Notes: a model not told the origin generated them from the sequence alone. DNA of 64,000 bases from JACKCP01 sp034007295 (GCA_034007295.1 JAVERC010000001.1:124001-188000), one strand, 5' to 3'; shown: positions 53,271 to 62,863, counted from the first letter of the stretch. Program-made: numbers and translations.

Positions 53271-54240
53271 AAATATCTCAATTAAGGATATTGATTTCAG
53301 CTGTGATTTTTTTAAATTTTTGCCTGTTGATCCTAGCAGGCAGAAAATTCTTTTTCAGAATATTAAAAAAAATGGAATTTTATATCCGCCTGTTTTGATT
53401 AAAGATAATAATTTAGAAAAATTTATAGTGGTAAATGGTTTTAAAAGGCTTTTCAGTGCTTTAAAGTTGGAAAAGGAATCTGTTAATGCTCTTGTTATGG
53501 ATTACAGTCCCCAATCTTTTTTAAAAGGATTTTACTTAAGAGCAGCTGAAAAAAATAATGAAATTTTTGATGAATCATTAAAATTTTATGCACAATCAAA
53601 ACTCTATCAAATTATTTTAAATATAAAAAATATTTTTCCTGAGTTTGATTTTGAATTAATAATAAATGAGCTTTTTGGTAATAATAAAAACTTTATTAAT
53701 AAAATTATCAAATTTTCCAATTCTCCTTTTTTTGTTCAAAAAGCTTTTTTTGAGGGGAAAATTGCCCTTCCAGTTCTTTTTGACGTCTTAAAGTACAAAG
53801 AAAATGAAATAAAAGATATCTTATATATTTTCAATGAACTTTCTCCAGGCTTAAACAGGCAAAGAGAAATTATTAGCCTTGCTGATGAGCTTTCCCACAG
53901 AGATGATAAAACCATATCAGAAATTATTTGCCAAGATGATATAAGCCAAATTCTTAAAGATGAAAAATTGCCAAACCCCCAGAAATTATCTTTTGTCATT
54001 AATTCGCTGAATTTAAAGCGATATCCTGAAATGATAAATTTAAAAGAAAAATTTGAAATTCTTGCCCATGAGTCAGGATTTAATGAAAATCCCAGAATTT
54101 TCAGTCCAAAAAATTTTGAAGATAGTGACTTTAAAATTGAATTTAAGTTTAATAGTGTTGAAACTTATGTCAAAGTATGCAAGAAGATTAATAAAAGCTT
54201 GGAAAAAGGTTATATAGAGAGATTTTTAAATTTTATCTAA
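53260..54240 (+). CDS. ParB-N-like domain protein
   Basis: 326 residues. Residues ~15-80 resemble a ParB/sulfiredoxin N-terminal domain: LPVDPSRQKILFQNIKKNGI, then PPVLIKDN, FIVVNGFKRLFSALKL. The rest is helical with no visible helix-turn-helix of chromosomal ParB. It overlaps the end of purC, with GGAG before ATG. It could be a CTP-dependent switch or DNA-binding regulator; function unknown. Confidence 0.6.
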   Translation: MLFKNISIKDIDFSCDFFKFLPVDPSRQKILFQNIKKNGILYPPVLIKDNNLEKFIVVNGFKRLFSALKLEKESVNALVMDYSPQSFLKGFYLRAAEKNNEIFDESLKFYAQSKLYQIILNIKNIFPEFDFELIINELFGNNKNFINKIIKFSNSPFFVQKAFFEGKIALPVLFDVLKYKENEIKDILYIFNELSPGLNRQREIISLADELSHRDDKTISEIICQDDISQILKDEKLPNPQKLSFVINSLNLKRYPEMINLKEKFEILAHESGFNENPRIFSPKNFEDSDFKIEFKFNSVETYVKVCKKINKSLEKGYIERFLNFI

Positions 54241-54381
54241 TTGTTTTGATCTAGCTAAATTTAGTTTGGCTGTTTAAAAAAAATTAAAAAAAGAAAATTC
54301 TAATTTTTAAAAATGGCTAAACATTTTTTATAAGAGGGGAAATTTTTTTATTAACTTTTTTACTAAAAGAAGGGTGCCGAT

Positions 54382-54804
54382 ATGAAAAAAAGTTTTATTT
54401 GCTTTTCATTGGCTTTTGCCTTGTTCTTTGCTTCTGTTTCCTTTGGTGCTGCAGATATTCTTGTTATTGCCAATAAAGGGGTATCTTCAAGTTCTCTTTC
54501 AAAGGATGAGCTTAAAAGAATATATCTGGGCAAATTATCAAGGTGGGAAAACGGAGATAAAGTAAATTTTTGTCTTGTGAAATCTGATTTAATGGAGGAT
54601 TTTTGTCAGCAATACATAGGACAAAGTGCAATGAATTACCTTAAACACTGGAAAAAGCTTGTTTTTACAGGGAAAGGCTCAATGCCTCCTTTTTATGATA
54701 AAGATGAGGATGTTATTCAGTTTGTGGCTGAAACAAAAGGAGCTGTTGGTTTTGTTTCTTCGGGTTCAAATACAGACAGTGTCAAAGTTATTACTGTAGA
54801 CTAA
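54382..54804 (+). CDS. PstS-like small periplasmic protein
   Basis: 140 residues with a signal peptide (about 1-23). It matches the short PBP-like/PstS family: DILVIANKGVSSSSLSKDEL, KRIYLGKLSRWENGDKV and KGAVGFVSSGS. Full PstS is over 300 residues, so only one lobe is present, the usual size for this family. Followed 35 bases later by a porin-like gene, an association I know from phosphate-related loci. No Pst permease here. Confidence 0.75.
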   Translation: MKKSFICFSLAFALFFASVSFGAADILVIANKGVSSSSLSKDELKRIYLGKLSRWENGDKVNFCLVKSDLMEDFCQQYIGQSAMNYLKHWKKLVFTGKGSMPPFYDKDEDVIQFVAETKGAVGFVSSGSNTDSVKVITVD

Positions 54805-54839
54805 GCACATTGTATTAATTCTTTTAAAGGGGGTAAGCA

Positions 54840-56165
54840 ATGAAAAAATACATTAAATATTTATTGGTACTTTGTATAATTTTTACAGCATCTTCTGCTT
54901 CGGCAGTTGAATTTGGAGATATTTCCATGGGTAATAATGTTGATATTCATGGTTTTGTTTCCCAGGGATATATGAAATCATCAAACAACAATTTTTTTGC
55001 TGAAACTGAAGAAGGTACTTCTGAATTTAGTGAAGCAGCATTCAACATTGGTACTGATGTAAGCGATAAGCTTCGTATTGGTATGCAGGTGTTTGCAAGA
55101 AAACTTGGTGAGTTTGGAAAAGGTGATGTAGAAATAGACTGGGCTTATGGTGACTATAGATGGAAAGACTGGTTGAGCATTAGAGCTGGTAAAATGAAAA
55201 TGGTTCATGGCCTTCAGAATGCTACAAGAGATATTGATTTTTTAAGAACAAGTATTTTTCTTCCCCAATCAATTTATAATGAAGCATGGAGAGATACTTT
55301 TGCAGGTTTGCAGGGCGGAGAGATTTATGGAGACATTTATTTAGGCGGAGCTGGCAGTTTGTCCTATCAGTTGCAGGCTGGTAATAGTGAATTCCCTGCT
55401 GATTCAGGTGTTGCTACAACAACCGCTGACCAGACTAGACTTGTTAACCTTGACTTTGAAGCTCAAAAATATTTTCCTGATTACACCACAACAGCAGGTT
55501 TTGTATGGTCAACACCCTTAGATGGATTAAAATTTTCACTTACAGGTCTGGTGCTTTGTTTTAGTCTTGAAGGAAATGCTTCACCTATAGACTCATCTCT
55601 AACTTTTGGCGAAAATTTGAATGGTAAGTTTGAAATGGAAACAAAGGCCAGTGCCTGGATTACTTCTATGGAATACCAGATAGGCAATTTGCTTTTTATG
55701 GGTGAATATTGCAGAACTTATTATGATTTCCGTGCAGGTGGAAATGTTTTTGAAACAATGAGAGACTCAAATAGTGCATATTTAAATCTTGTTGCAGATA
55801 ATATAACCCATTCAGAACTTGATACAGAAGGCTATTATGGTTCTCTTTCCTATAGATTTACTGATTGGTTTGAAGCAGGAACTTATTATTCTGTTTATTA
55901 TGCAAATAAAGATGATAAGGACGGAAAACTTAATGAAACACAGCAAGCAAGGATCGCAGCAGGTTATCAGGATCATGATGCATGGCTAAAAGACTTGTGT
56001 CTTTCTTTAAGATTTGATCTTTCGCCAAACTGGGTATTTAAACTTGAAGGACATAAGATGAATGGTGCAGCTATACTTACAAAAGAGATAAACTCGGTAA
56101 GTGGAAAACTTGATACTAATGAAGACTGGTATCTTGGAGCTGCAAAGCTTACATTTAGTTTCTAG
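54840..56165 (+). CDS. Outer-membrane porin-like protein
   Basis: 441 residues with a signal peptide (ending SSASA). DIHGFVSQGYMKSSNNNFF is typical of porins that start with a glycine-aromatic strand; the rest is long amphipathic strands and short turns (about 16 strands expected), ending GAAKLTFSF with a terminal Phe. AAAGGGGG precedes ATG and a strong terminator follows. Likely a general or anion porin paired with the PstS-like protein. Confidence 0.8.
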   Translation: MKKYIKYLLVLCIIFTASSASAVEFGDISMGNNVDIHGFVSQGYMKSSNNNFFAETEEGTSEFSEAAFNIGTDVSDKLRIGMQVFARKLGEFGKGDVEIDWAYGDYRWKDWLSIRAGKMKMVHGLQNATRDIDFLRTSIFLPQSIYNEAWRDTFAGLQGGEIYGDIYLGGAGSLSYQLQAGNSEFPADSGVATTTADQTRLVNLDFEAQKYFPDYTTTAGFVWSTPLDGLKFSLTGLVLCFSLEGNASPIDSSLTFGENLNGKFEMETKASAWITSMEYQIGNLLFMGEYCRTYYDFRAGGNVFETMRDSNSAYLNLVADNITHSELDTEGYYGSLSYRFTDWFEAGTYYSVYYANKDDKDGKLNETQQARIAAGYQDHDAWLKDLCLSLRFDLSPNWVFKLEGHKMNGAAILTKEINSVSGKLDTNEDWYLGAAKLTFSF

Positions 56166-56180
56166 TTATATTTTTTTTGT

Positions 56181-56210
56181 AAATCCGCTGAAGTTTCAGC
56201 GGATTTTTTT
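56181..56210 (+). terminator. Intrinsic terminator after the porin-like gene
   Basis: AAATCCGCTGAA pairs perfectly with TTCAGCGGATTT, followed by a T-run. Confidence 0.92.
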
Positions 56211-56233
56211 ATCAGCTGCTGGAGGGTAAATTG

Positions 56234-57418
56234 ATGAACAGAATCATTAAAGTTTTTTTTGGCAGTTTTATTCTTTTTTTTATTTTTTGCTCATTTGGAT
56301 TCTGCATTCCAGTTAATTCAAATGCAGATATTGGGAAAGTTCTTGAGTTAAATGACTCAGGTCTTGCTGATGCAGTAAAAAAGCTTGATAATGCAATGCA
56401 GATAGTTCAAAAAAATGAAGAAAAAAAGAAAAGAAAAATAGAATTTAAAAATCCTGTTAAAATTTTTGACTTAAGCGATAAATACAGCGTTATTTCATAT
56501 AATTCCAAATTTGATTCAGGAGAAGATGCCATTGTAGGTTTTCTTGTTGTTAAAACAGGAAAAAATATTGAAGTGCCCGGCCCTATTCCCCATCTTATCT
56601 GGAAAGGTGAAACAGATATAAGTGCTTTTTATTCGATTACAGACGATGTTTTATGCAAATATTTCAGAGAGATGGGTATAAATGACGTGTATCCAATTTA
56701 TTCATCTATGAAACTTAGAAATAAAATCGAAGCTAAAGCAGATAAAATTCACTATCATAGTGGAAATGATATCAACTCCGGTGTTGTAAGCGAAAAATTC
56801 ATTGATCAATCAATCACACGGGATGTTGAGCTTAAAGAAGCTTTATCTAAAAAGGCTGATATCTCAATGATAATGAGTTTAAAACAAGATGATAAACAGG
56901 CTCCAAAACCAGATTTGGGAACTGTTGGTCAGCTGCAGGCAAAAGTTGCAGAACTTGAAAAAAAAATAGAAAAACTTAATCTCATTCTCTCTGGAGTAGT
57001 AAGAAAAAATAATGATATTTATTTTAGTAATGTAAATATCCACGTTCTTAATGGAACAGGCAAAACAGAATCAGCAAATTCTACTGGAAATATTATTGTC
57101 GGCTATAATGAAGGTGGCAATATCTCAGGATCCCATAATATTGTTGCAGGTACAGCCTGTAAAGCCAATGCTTATGGCAGTATAGTTTCGGGTAAAAATA
57201 ACAGTGCATTAAAACCATATGGGGTTTCATTAGGGGGCAGCAGTAATGAAGTAAGTGAAATTTTTGGGGCTTCACTTGGAGGCAAATCAAACAAAGCTTC
57301 AGGAAAATATTCTGCAGTTGCCGGCGGTGAAAAAAATAATGCAAAGGGAGACTTCTCTATTATTTCAGGTGGTAAAAATAGAAGTGTATTAAATGAGAAC
57401 CCTCATTTTACACAATAA
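56234..57418 (+). CDS. Secreted protein with coiled coil and YadA-head-like repeats
   Basis: 394 residues with a signal peptide (about 1-26). A short coiled coil (VAELEKKIEKLNLIL, about 238-252) is followed by ~120 residues of roughly 14-residue repeats rich in G, S, N (GSHNIVAGTACKANAY, GVSLGGSSNEVSEIF, GASLGGKSNKASGKY, SAVAGGEKNNAKGDF). This is the pattern of the left-handed roll in YadA-type trimeric adhesins. It lacks the C-terminal membrane anchor and ends shortly after the repeats. Perhaps a secreted trimeric adhesin or a surface fibre. Confidence 0.65.
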   Translation: MNRIIKVFFGSFILFFIFCSFGFCIPVNSNADIGKVLELNDSGLADAVKKLDNAMQIVQKNEEKKKRKIEFKNPVKIFDLSDKYSVISYNSKFDSGEDAIVGFLVVKTGKNIEVPGPIPHLIWKGETDISAFYSITDDVLCKYFREMGINDVYPIYSSMKLRNKIEAKADKIHYHSGNDINSGVVSEKFIDQSITRDVELKEALSKKADISMIMSLKQDDKQAPKPDLGTVGQLQAKVAELEKKIEKLNLILSGVVRKNNDIYFSNVNIHVLNGTGKTESANSTGNIIVGYNEGGNISGSHNIVAGTACKANAYGSIVSGKNNSALKPYGVSLGGSSNEVSEIFGASLGGKSNKASGKYSAVAGGEKNNAKGDFSIISGGKNRSVLNENPHFTQ

Positions 57419-57452
57419 CCTTTGTAAAATCAGGGTATCTGGAGGAAAGTTC

Positions 57453-59498
57453 ATGAAGAAACTTAAACTTCTTTTTATAATTTTTATTTCTGTTTTTGGT
57501 TTATCTTTTACTTTTGCTAATGCTGCTGAATATCATGCCTTGCTAATAGGTGTTGATGTTTATTCTGATTCTATGCTCAAAGGCCCTGGAACTGCAGTAA
57601 ACGATGCTAAGGGAATTGCAAGCGTTTTAAAGGAAAAATTTGGTTTTAAAATAACGCTTCTCATCGGTGAAAATGCAAAAGGAAATGAGATAATTGATAA
57701 AATAGATAGTTATTCAAAGTCTCTTTCAAAAGAAGATACCCTTTTTATTTTTTTCAGCGGTAAAACAGAAACAGATCCTTTATACGGTCATGCATGGTGG
57801 GTACCCTATGATGCCTTTTACGGAGATACTTTATCTTATATAGATTATTCTAAGGCTTCGGCAGTTTTAAAAAAAATAAAGGCAGATACCTTTATAGCTA
57901 CTAATTCAACTCTTCCCCAAGGGTATGATTCAGATAAAGTTGAAAAATCAAAATCTGGTTCAGGTAAGGGTATTAAACTTATTTTGAGTTCTTCTGGAAA
58001 TCAGGCTGTTTCATCAATTGATCCAAGATACAGTGCTTTTGGTTATGCTTTGATTTCTGCCCTTAAATCAGCTGAAAAAAATGATGTTTCAATTAGCAGT
58101 ATTTGTGCATTAGTAAGAAAAAACAGTTCAGCTCAGGGTCTTGATCCTGAATTTAAGGTTCTTGGTATTTCAGCTGTTAAGTCAGGTGATATAAAACTTG
58201 TTAATTTTAATTCCAAAAAAGAGCCTAAGCTTGAAAAAACAGAAAAAAAAGAACAAAAAGAAACCGAAAAAAGTGAAGCATTTATATCTGTAGCATCAGA
58301 GCCCCAAAATTGCGATTTACTAATTGACAATAAAGTTTTTGGTAAAACTCCTATTGAAAAAATTAATGTTAAGCCGGGTAATTACAATATTAAAATTAGA
58401 AAAAAAGGATTTAAAGATAAATTTTTATCTTTTTCTCTTGGAGCTGGTGAAGAAAAAAATTTTGAAGTAGTTCTTGAAAAAAATCCTCCCCAAAAAGGAA
58501 GCCTTGTTATTAATTTAAACCCTGAAAATGCAGGGGTTGAATTTAAAAATAAAAAATTTGATTTTAAAAATAAAATGCTTCTTGAACCTGGTAATTACGA
58601 GCTTGTTTTTTCTGCTCCTTTTTATGAAAATAAAAATGTATCTGTGGATATTCCAGAAGGTGAAAATGTTGTAATTTCAGAAACTCTTTTACCAATTTTA
58701 AAATATACCAATTCACTTTCTCAAAATTTTATAAGAATAAAGAAAGGCGAGTTTCAAATGGGTACCCCAGAAGATGAATTCAGAAGAGACCCTGATGAGA
58801 CTATTCATAAAGTTGTTATTTCAAAAGATTTTTATATTATGACAAGAGAAGTGACAAAAGGAGACTGGAAAAAGTTTGTTGATGACACCAACTATAAATC
58901 AGAAGCTGAGAATAACGGCGGAGCTCTAGTATGGATCGGTTACAAGTGGGATAAAAGCTGGAAATACACATGGAAAAATCCTGGTTTTGAGCAAAATGAT
59001 AATGAACCAGTTACATGCATAACTTATAATGACGCTTTAAATTATTCGAAATGGCTTTCAAAAAAAGAAGGGTTAAATTATTCTCTTCCAACTGAAGCTC
59101 AGTGGGAATACAGCTGTCGAGCAGGATCGCAGAGTGCGTTTGCTTATGGTGAATGTCTGCTTGATACTCAGGCAAATTTTGCAGCAAATTCAAAAAGGCA
59201 GGATTGCCCTGAAGGACAAAACAGAAACAGGACAATTGAAGCAGGAAAGCTTCTTGCTAATAACTGGGGGCTTTTTGATATGCATGGTAATGTTATGGAA
59301 TGGTGTCTAGATTTTTATGGGCCGTATGATGAAAGTGCTATAAAAGATCCTTTAGGCCCTGAAAATGGAGATTCTAAAATTGCAAGGGGATGTGGCTGGG
59401 AAACAGATATAAATAATTGCAGATCTGGAAACAGATTCAGCGAACCAGCGATTTCTGCAAAGAATAACTTAGGCTTTAGACTTGTTTTAAACCTTTAA
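57453..59498 (+). CDS. Caspase-like (inactive) + PEGA + FGE-like domain protein
   Basis: 681 residues with a signal peptide (about 1-24). Residues ~25-245 form a caspase-like (C14) domain: YHALLIGVDVYSD, AVNDAKGIASVLKEKFGF. The catalytic His block reads FFSGKTETDP instead of FSGHG, and the Cys block reads TFIATNSTLPQ, so both catalytic residues are absent. Two PEGA domains (about 275-350 and 355-425) precede a formylglycine-enzyme-like domain (about 430-681: FQMGTPEDEFRRDPDE, LPTEAQWEYSCRAGS, GNVMEWCLDF). GGAGGAAAG precedes ATG. Probably a periplasmic binding or scaffold protein. Confidence 0.78.
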   Translation: MKKLKLLFIIFISVFGLSFTFANAAEYHALLIGVDVYSDSMLKGPGTAVNDAKGIASVLKEKFGFKITLLIGENAKGNEIIDKIDSYSKSLSKEDTLFIFFSGKTETDPLYGHAWWVPYDAFYGDTLSYIDYSKASAVLKKIKADTFIATNSTLPQGYDSDKVEKSKSGSGKGIKLILSSSGNQAVSSIDPRYSAFGYALISALKSAEKNDVSISSICALVRKNSSAQGLDPEFKVLGISAVKSGDIKLVNFNSKKEPKLEKTEKKEQKETEKSEAFISVASEPQNCDLLIDNKVFGKTPIEKINVKPGNYNIKIRKKGFKDKFLSFSLGAGEEKNFEVVLEKNPPQKGSLVINLNPENAGVEFKNKKFDFKNKMLLEPGNYELVFSAPFYENKNVSVDIPEGENVVISETLLPILKYTNSLSQNFIRIKKGEFQMGTPEDEFRRDPDETIHKVVISKDFYIMTREVTKGDWKKFVDDTNYKSEAENNGGALVWIGYKWDKSWKYTWKNPGFEQNDNEPVTCITYNDALNYSKWLSKKEGLNYSLPTEAQWEYSCRAGSQSAFAYGECLLDTQANFAANSKRQDCPEGQNRNRTIEAGKLLANNWGLFDMHGNVMEWCLDFYGPYDESAIKDPLGPENGDSKIARGCGWETDINNCRSGNRFSEPAISAKNNLGFRLVLNL

Positions 59499-59562
59499 TT
59501 TGTAAATTTATGGGAAACCATATTTTTCAGAGTTGAAATGCCTTTAATTCACAGAAACTGAA

Positions 59563-59758
59563 ACCTGAATTGAGCGATTTTCAAGTTTGCTGCATATAAC
59601 GGCAATTGTATCAGACTATACTTTTGCTATGGGTGATGCAATTTAACGCCTAGATGCAGCAAAATTGGAAAGCTTGCAGGGTTTCATGCTTTTAAATGTA
59701 ATAAGCTTAAATCATTGAAAATTTATTGATTTAAAAATATGAAACGCTCAATTTAGGT
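59563..59758. repeat. Repeat family 1, full-length reference copy
   Basis: 196 bases with 13-of-14 terminal inverted repeats: ACCTGAATTGAGCG and CGCTCAATTTAGGT. Its reverse complement aligns with 63199-63392 almost end to end. No coding capacity. Confidence 0.85.
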
Positions 59759-59770
59759 GAAATATTTACT

Positions 59771-59903
59771 TTAGTGGTTGGGTGAAAATTTTTTTGTTCA
59801 GTTTTTGGAATTTGGAAAATTTAAATTTTGGTATTTTGAAGACTGAATTTTAAAATTGTTGCAGAAATTGGCAAAAAAGATAGTTTTCGTTTTAGCCGTT
59901 AAT
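59771..59903. repeat. Repeat family 2, reversed diverged copy
   Basis: Begins TTAGTGGTTGGGTGAAAA, contains TTTTTTTGTTCAGTTT, and ends GCAGAAATTGGC...TAGTTTTCGTTTTAGC. These match the reverse complement of the 61227-61373 copy. Confidence 0.7.
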
Positions 59904-60006
59904 TACGGTTTTTAAAGCCTAAATTTTGAATTTCATGCTTTAAATGCATATATGAGCCAGTTTTTGTTTAGCAACTAAGTTAAGATGCAAATAATATGGA
60001 TACTTA

Positions 60007-61212
60007 ATGAGAAAAATTATTTTATTATTAATATTTCTTTTTTTGCCTTTGGAAAAAATTTATTGCAATTCATTTATAGAATTTAGATCAAAGAATAGCT
60101 CTGGTTTTAAAAATTATTCAGATACAATTGAAAAAGATTTTGAGAATTATCAAGAGGAATTAAAAAAAGCATTTGAAGATTATAAAAAAAAAATTTCCAA
60201 AGTTTGGGGTAAGAAAAATGTAATTATCTCAGGGCAAAAAATTTATGTCAGCTATTTTAATAAATTGAGAGAAAGAAGTATAATTGATTTTGAAAATGGA
60301 ATAGTGAAATTAGAATTTATTATATCTGTAAAAGAATTTAATAAAGAAACTTTTGAACAAAGAATTATTGATTCAATTGCCAATTCAATTTGTCAAAAGC
60401 CTGATACTCGATCAATTATTGAAATTTCCCATGATCCTGATACAAAACAAGACCAAAGATCAGAATTAATATTAAAGGGTCAGGTTAAAGACAATAAAGG
60501 TGATATTATTACTTCAAAAAATGCAGTTTTTTTTGCTTCTCAAATTTTAAAACAAAAAAAAATAGAATCAACTGCTGTAAAAAATCAAGAAACACAAGAT
60601 AATCTCTTGATTTCAATTGATTTTCCCCTTGCAGATGACCACATAAAAAAAAGGGCTTTAAAGTATGTTGATATTGTCATTCCAGAGTCCAAAAATCGAA
60701 ACCTCGAACATGAGCTTATTTTTGCTTTAATTGAAACTGAAAGTTCATTTAATCCTTATGCAAAATCTCCTGTACCAGCTTTTGGGCTCATGCAGCTTGT
60801 ACCTATAACAGCAGGAAGAGATGCATTTAGGCTTGTTCATAAAAAAGATATGGTTCCTACAGATAAGTTTTTATATAATCCAAAAAACAATATTATTTTG
60901 GGATGTGCCTATCTTTATATTTTATTTAACAAATATCTTGATGAAATTGATGATATAGAATCTAGAAAATGGTGTGTAATAGCAGCATATAACACTGGAA
61001 TTGGAAATATTTTTGAAGCTTTTGCAGGAAAATTTTCAAAAAACAGGTATAATTCCAGGCAAATATGGAAGTTAGCTGCTTTTGAAAAAATTAATCAAAT
61101 GTCTTCAAGTCAGGTTTTTAATTATTTGAGTGAAAATCTTAAATATAGTGAAACTAGAGCATATATTGAAAAAGTAAGATCAAGAATTCCCAAATATAAA
61201 ACAGACAGATAA
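60007..61212 (+). CDS. MltC-like lytic murein transglycosylase
   Basis: 401 residues with a signal peptide (about 1-20). An N-terminal DUF3393-like region (about 30-220) precedes an SLT domain (about 235-385) with LIFALIETESSFNPYAKS (catalytic Glu in ETES), PAFGLMQLVP and AAYNTGIGNI. This is the MltC arrangement. It cleaves peptidoglycan with formation of 1,6-anhydromuramate. The Cys at the end of the signal is not in a clear lipobox, unlike E. coli MltC. Confidence 0.85.
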   Translation: MRKIILLLIFLFLPLEKIYCNSFIEFRSKNSSGFKNYSDTIEKDFENYQEELKKAFEDYKKKISKVWGKKNVIISGQKIYVSYFNKLRERSIIDFENGIVKLEFIISVKEFNKETFEQRIIDSIANSICQKPDTRSIIEISHDPDTKQDQRSELILKGQVKDNKGDIITSKNAVFFASQILKQKKIESTAVKNQETQDNLLISIDFPLADDHIKKRALKYVDIVIPESKNRNLEHELIFALIETESSFNPYAKSPVPAFGLMQLVPITAGRDAFRLVHKKDMVPTDKFLYNPKNNIILGCAYLYILFNKYLDEIDDIESRKWCVIAAYNTGIGNIFEAFAGKFSKNRYNSRQIWKLAAFEKINQMSSSQVFNYLSENLKYSETRAYIEKVRSRIPKYKTDR

Positions 61213-61696
61213 TAAAATTAGATTATTTAGTTGCTGAACGAAAACGGCCTTTTTTGTCCATTTCTGCGTCAGAATCAAAATTTAATCCTCAAAATACTAT
61301 ATGTATTCCTGCGGTTAAATTTTTCATCTTCCTTGAACTGAACAAAAAATTCTCATTTTCGGCCAATCACTATTTAATAATTAACCAAAGGTAAACCCCC
61401 TGCTTTGCAGGGGAGACTCCCAAGGTTTGACTAGAGCTTACCTGGACAACTGCTTTTTTAAATTATAGAACCAGTACCAAAATGACTGATTATGATATAT
61501 CTTTGTCAGATCCAAAGCCTGTACCCAAAATATTATAAAGTTAAAAATTTTTTAGTCTATCTTTACTGATCAAAAATCACTTTTTTTGGACTTCACCAAA
61601 TTGAATAAAAACCAAATAACCTTTTTGTCATTTAAGCTACCAAATGAATTGATTGTTTTAAGCAGTTACTAAATTAAAACTTTATTAAATAAGGTT
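61213..61696. other. Intergenic gap with repeat family 2 and a small hairpin
   Basis: 484 bases between convergent genes. Besides the repeat (61227-61373) it has a perfect hairpin CCCCTGC-TTT-GCAGGGG at 61397-61413, of the kind found at ends of IS200/IS605-type elements, but no transposase remains. Confidence 0.55.
61227..61373. repeat. Repeat family 2, full reference copy
   Basis: 147 bases. Ends TTAGTTGCTGAACGAAAACG and, inverted, ATTTTCGGCCAATCACTA. Interior TTTTGTCCATTTCTGCGTCA and CATCTTCCTTGAACTGAAC is shared with the 62929 and 47468 copies. Confidence 0.85.
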
Positions 61697-62863
61697 TTAT
61701 AGTGCATTGTATTTGTAAATATCATCAAGTGAAGTTATAGGTGTAAGAAACCCACCAGGGCCGATTTGACTAAAATAAATACTTAATGAGCCAGTGCTTT
61801 TATTTTCAGTGAAATCAAAAACAAATCCCCCTAGATTAACAGATTTCATATTGCGTGCTGTTTTAATAAAATTTTCTCTTGTAAGCTCTTTGCATTCATT
61901 AAGTATGGTTGTCATTGCTCTTGCTGATATAAATCCCTCAAGTCCATAAAAGGACAATGGTTCTTCAGGAAAATATTCTGAAGATACTCTTTTGTAGAGC
62001 TGAGTAACTGGAAGCTTTGTATAAAATGGAAAAGGAACAACTTGACTTACAATAACCCCAATTCCCTGGTTCATTAGATTCCCTGATAATTTTTCACCAT
62101 TTATTTCAGATGATGCCATTATAATAATGCTTGGATTTATTTTTCTAATTTCTTTTATAAGTAATGCTGCAAGATCAGGCTCTGCAGCTATTATTAGTGC
62201 ATCAGGGGAAATAGAATTAATTTTTTCTGCTGCTTTTGTAAGTTTTGCATTGTCTTTTGGTGAAGATGCAAAAGTATAATTTTCAATTTGGTTTTTTTTA
62301 AAGTTTTTTTCGGCTTCGCTTGCAAAGCTTTGAGCCCATTTGCTGTCAGAGTTAAAAAGTGCAATTTTATTTTTTTGATGATTTAAAAGAATTTCAATCA
62401 TGTTTTGTGTTTCAGATGCGTAATCCGGCCTCATAAAAAAAATGCTGCCACCTTTGCTGTGAAGTTCTTGTGCTCCGGTAGAAGCACCAAAAAAAGGTAT
62501 TTTAGACTTTTCTGACAATTTAAAGGATTCAATACAAGATTCTGATCCCATGTACCCATAAATCATAAAAAAGTTTTCAAGAATAAAAAATTCAGTGTTT
62601 TTTAAAGCCTTTTTTGGATCACCTGAATCATCTTTTGTTATAAGTTCTATTAAATTGTTATTAATTCCGCCTCTAGAATTAATAAATTGAATCCAGGCAC
62701 TAGCACCTTTTTGAAATTGATTGGCAGCTGCAGACATGTTTCCAGTAACAGGAAGAGATTGTCCGATCTTAATTGTTTCTGAATAAAGAGGTGAATAAGC
62801 CGGTGTATATAAGAAAAATATTGTAAATAAAAAAAGTAGTTTTAGAAAAAAATTTTTTTTCAT
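61697..62863 (-). CDS. Branched-chain amino-acid-type ABC substrate-binding protein, orphan
   Basis: 388 residues with a signal peptide (about 1-27). Peripla_BP_6 family: IKIGQSLPVTGNMSAAANQF at the mature start, GASAWIQFINSRGGINNN, LITKDDSGDPKKA, FGASTGAQELH. Ligand unknown; the family also serves as sensory modules. No LivHMGF genes adjacent. It is flanked by repeat family 2 copies on both sides. Confidence 0.88.
   Translation of the reverse strand: MKKNFFLKLLFLFTIFFLYTPAYSPLYSETIKIGQSLPVTGNMSAAANQFQKGASAWIQFINSRGGINNNLIELITKDDSGDPKKALKNTEFFILENFFMIYGYMGSESCIESFKLSEKSKIPFFGASTGAQELHSKGGSIFFMRPDYASETQNMIEILLNHQKNKIALFNSDSKWAQSFASEAEKNFKKNQIENYTFASSPKDNAKLTKAAEKINSISPDALIIAAEPDLAALLIKEIRKINPSIIIMASSEINGEKLSGNLMNQGIGVIVSQVVPFPFYTKLPVTQLYKRVSSEYFPEEPLSFYGLEGFISARAMTTILNECKELTRENFIKTARNMKSVNLGGFVFDFTENKSTGSLSIYFSQIGPGGFLTPITSLDDIYKYNAL

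Larger units (their letters stand above)
59499..60006. other. Intergenic gap filled by two repeats
   Basis: 508 bases; one long copy of repeat family 1 (59563-59758) and a reversed copy of family 2 (59771-59903) occupy most of it. No gene seen. Confidence 0.75.
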
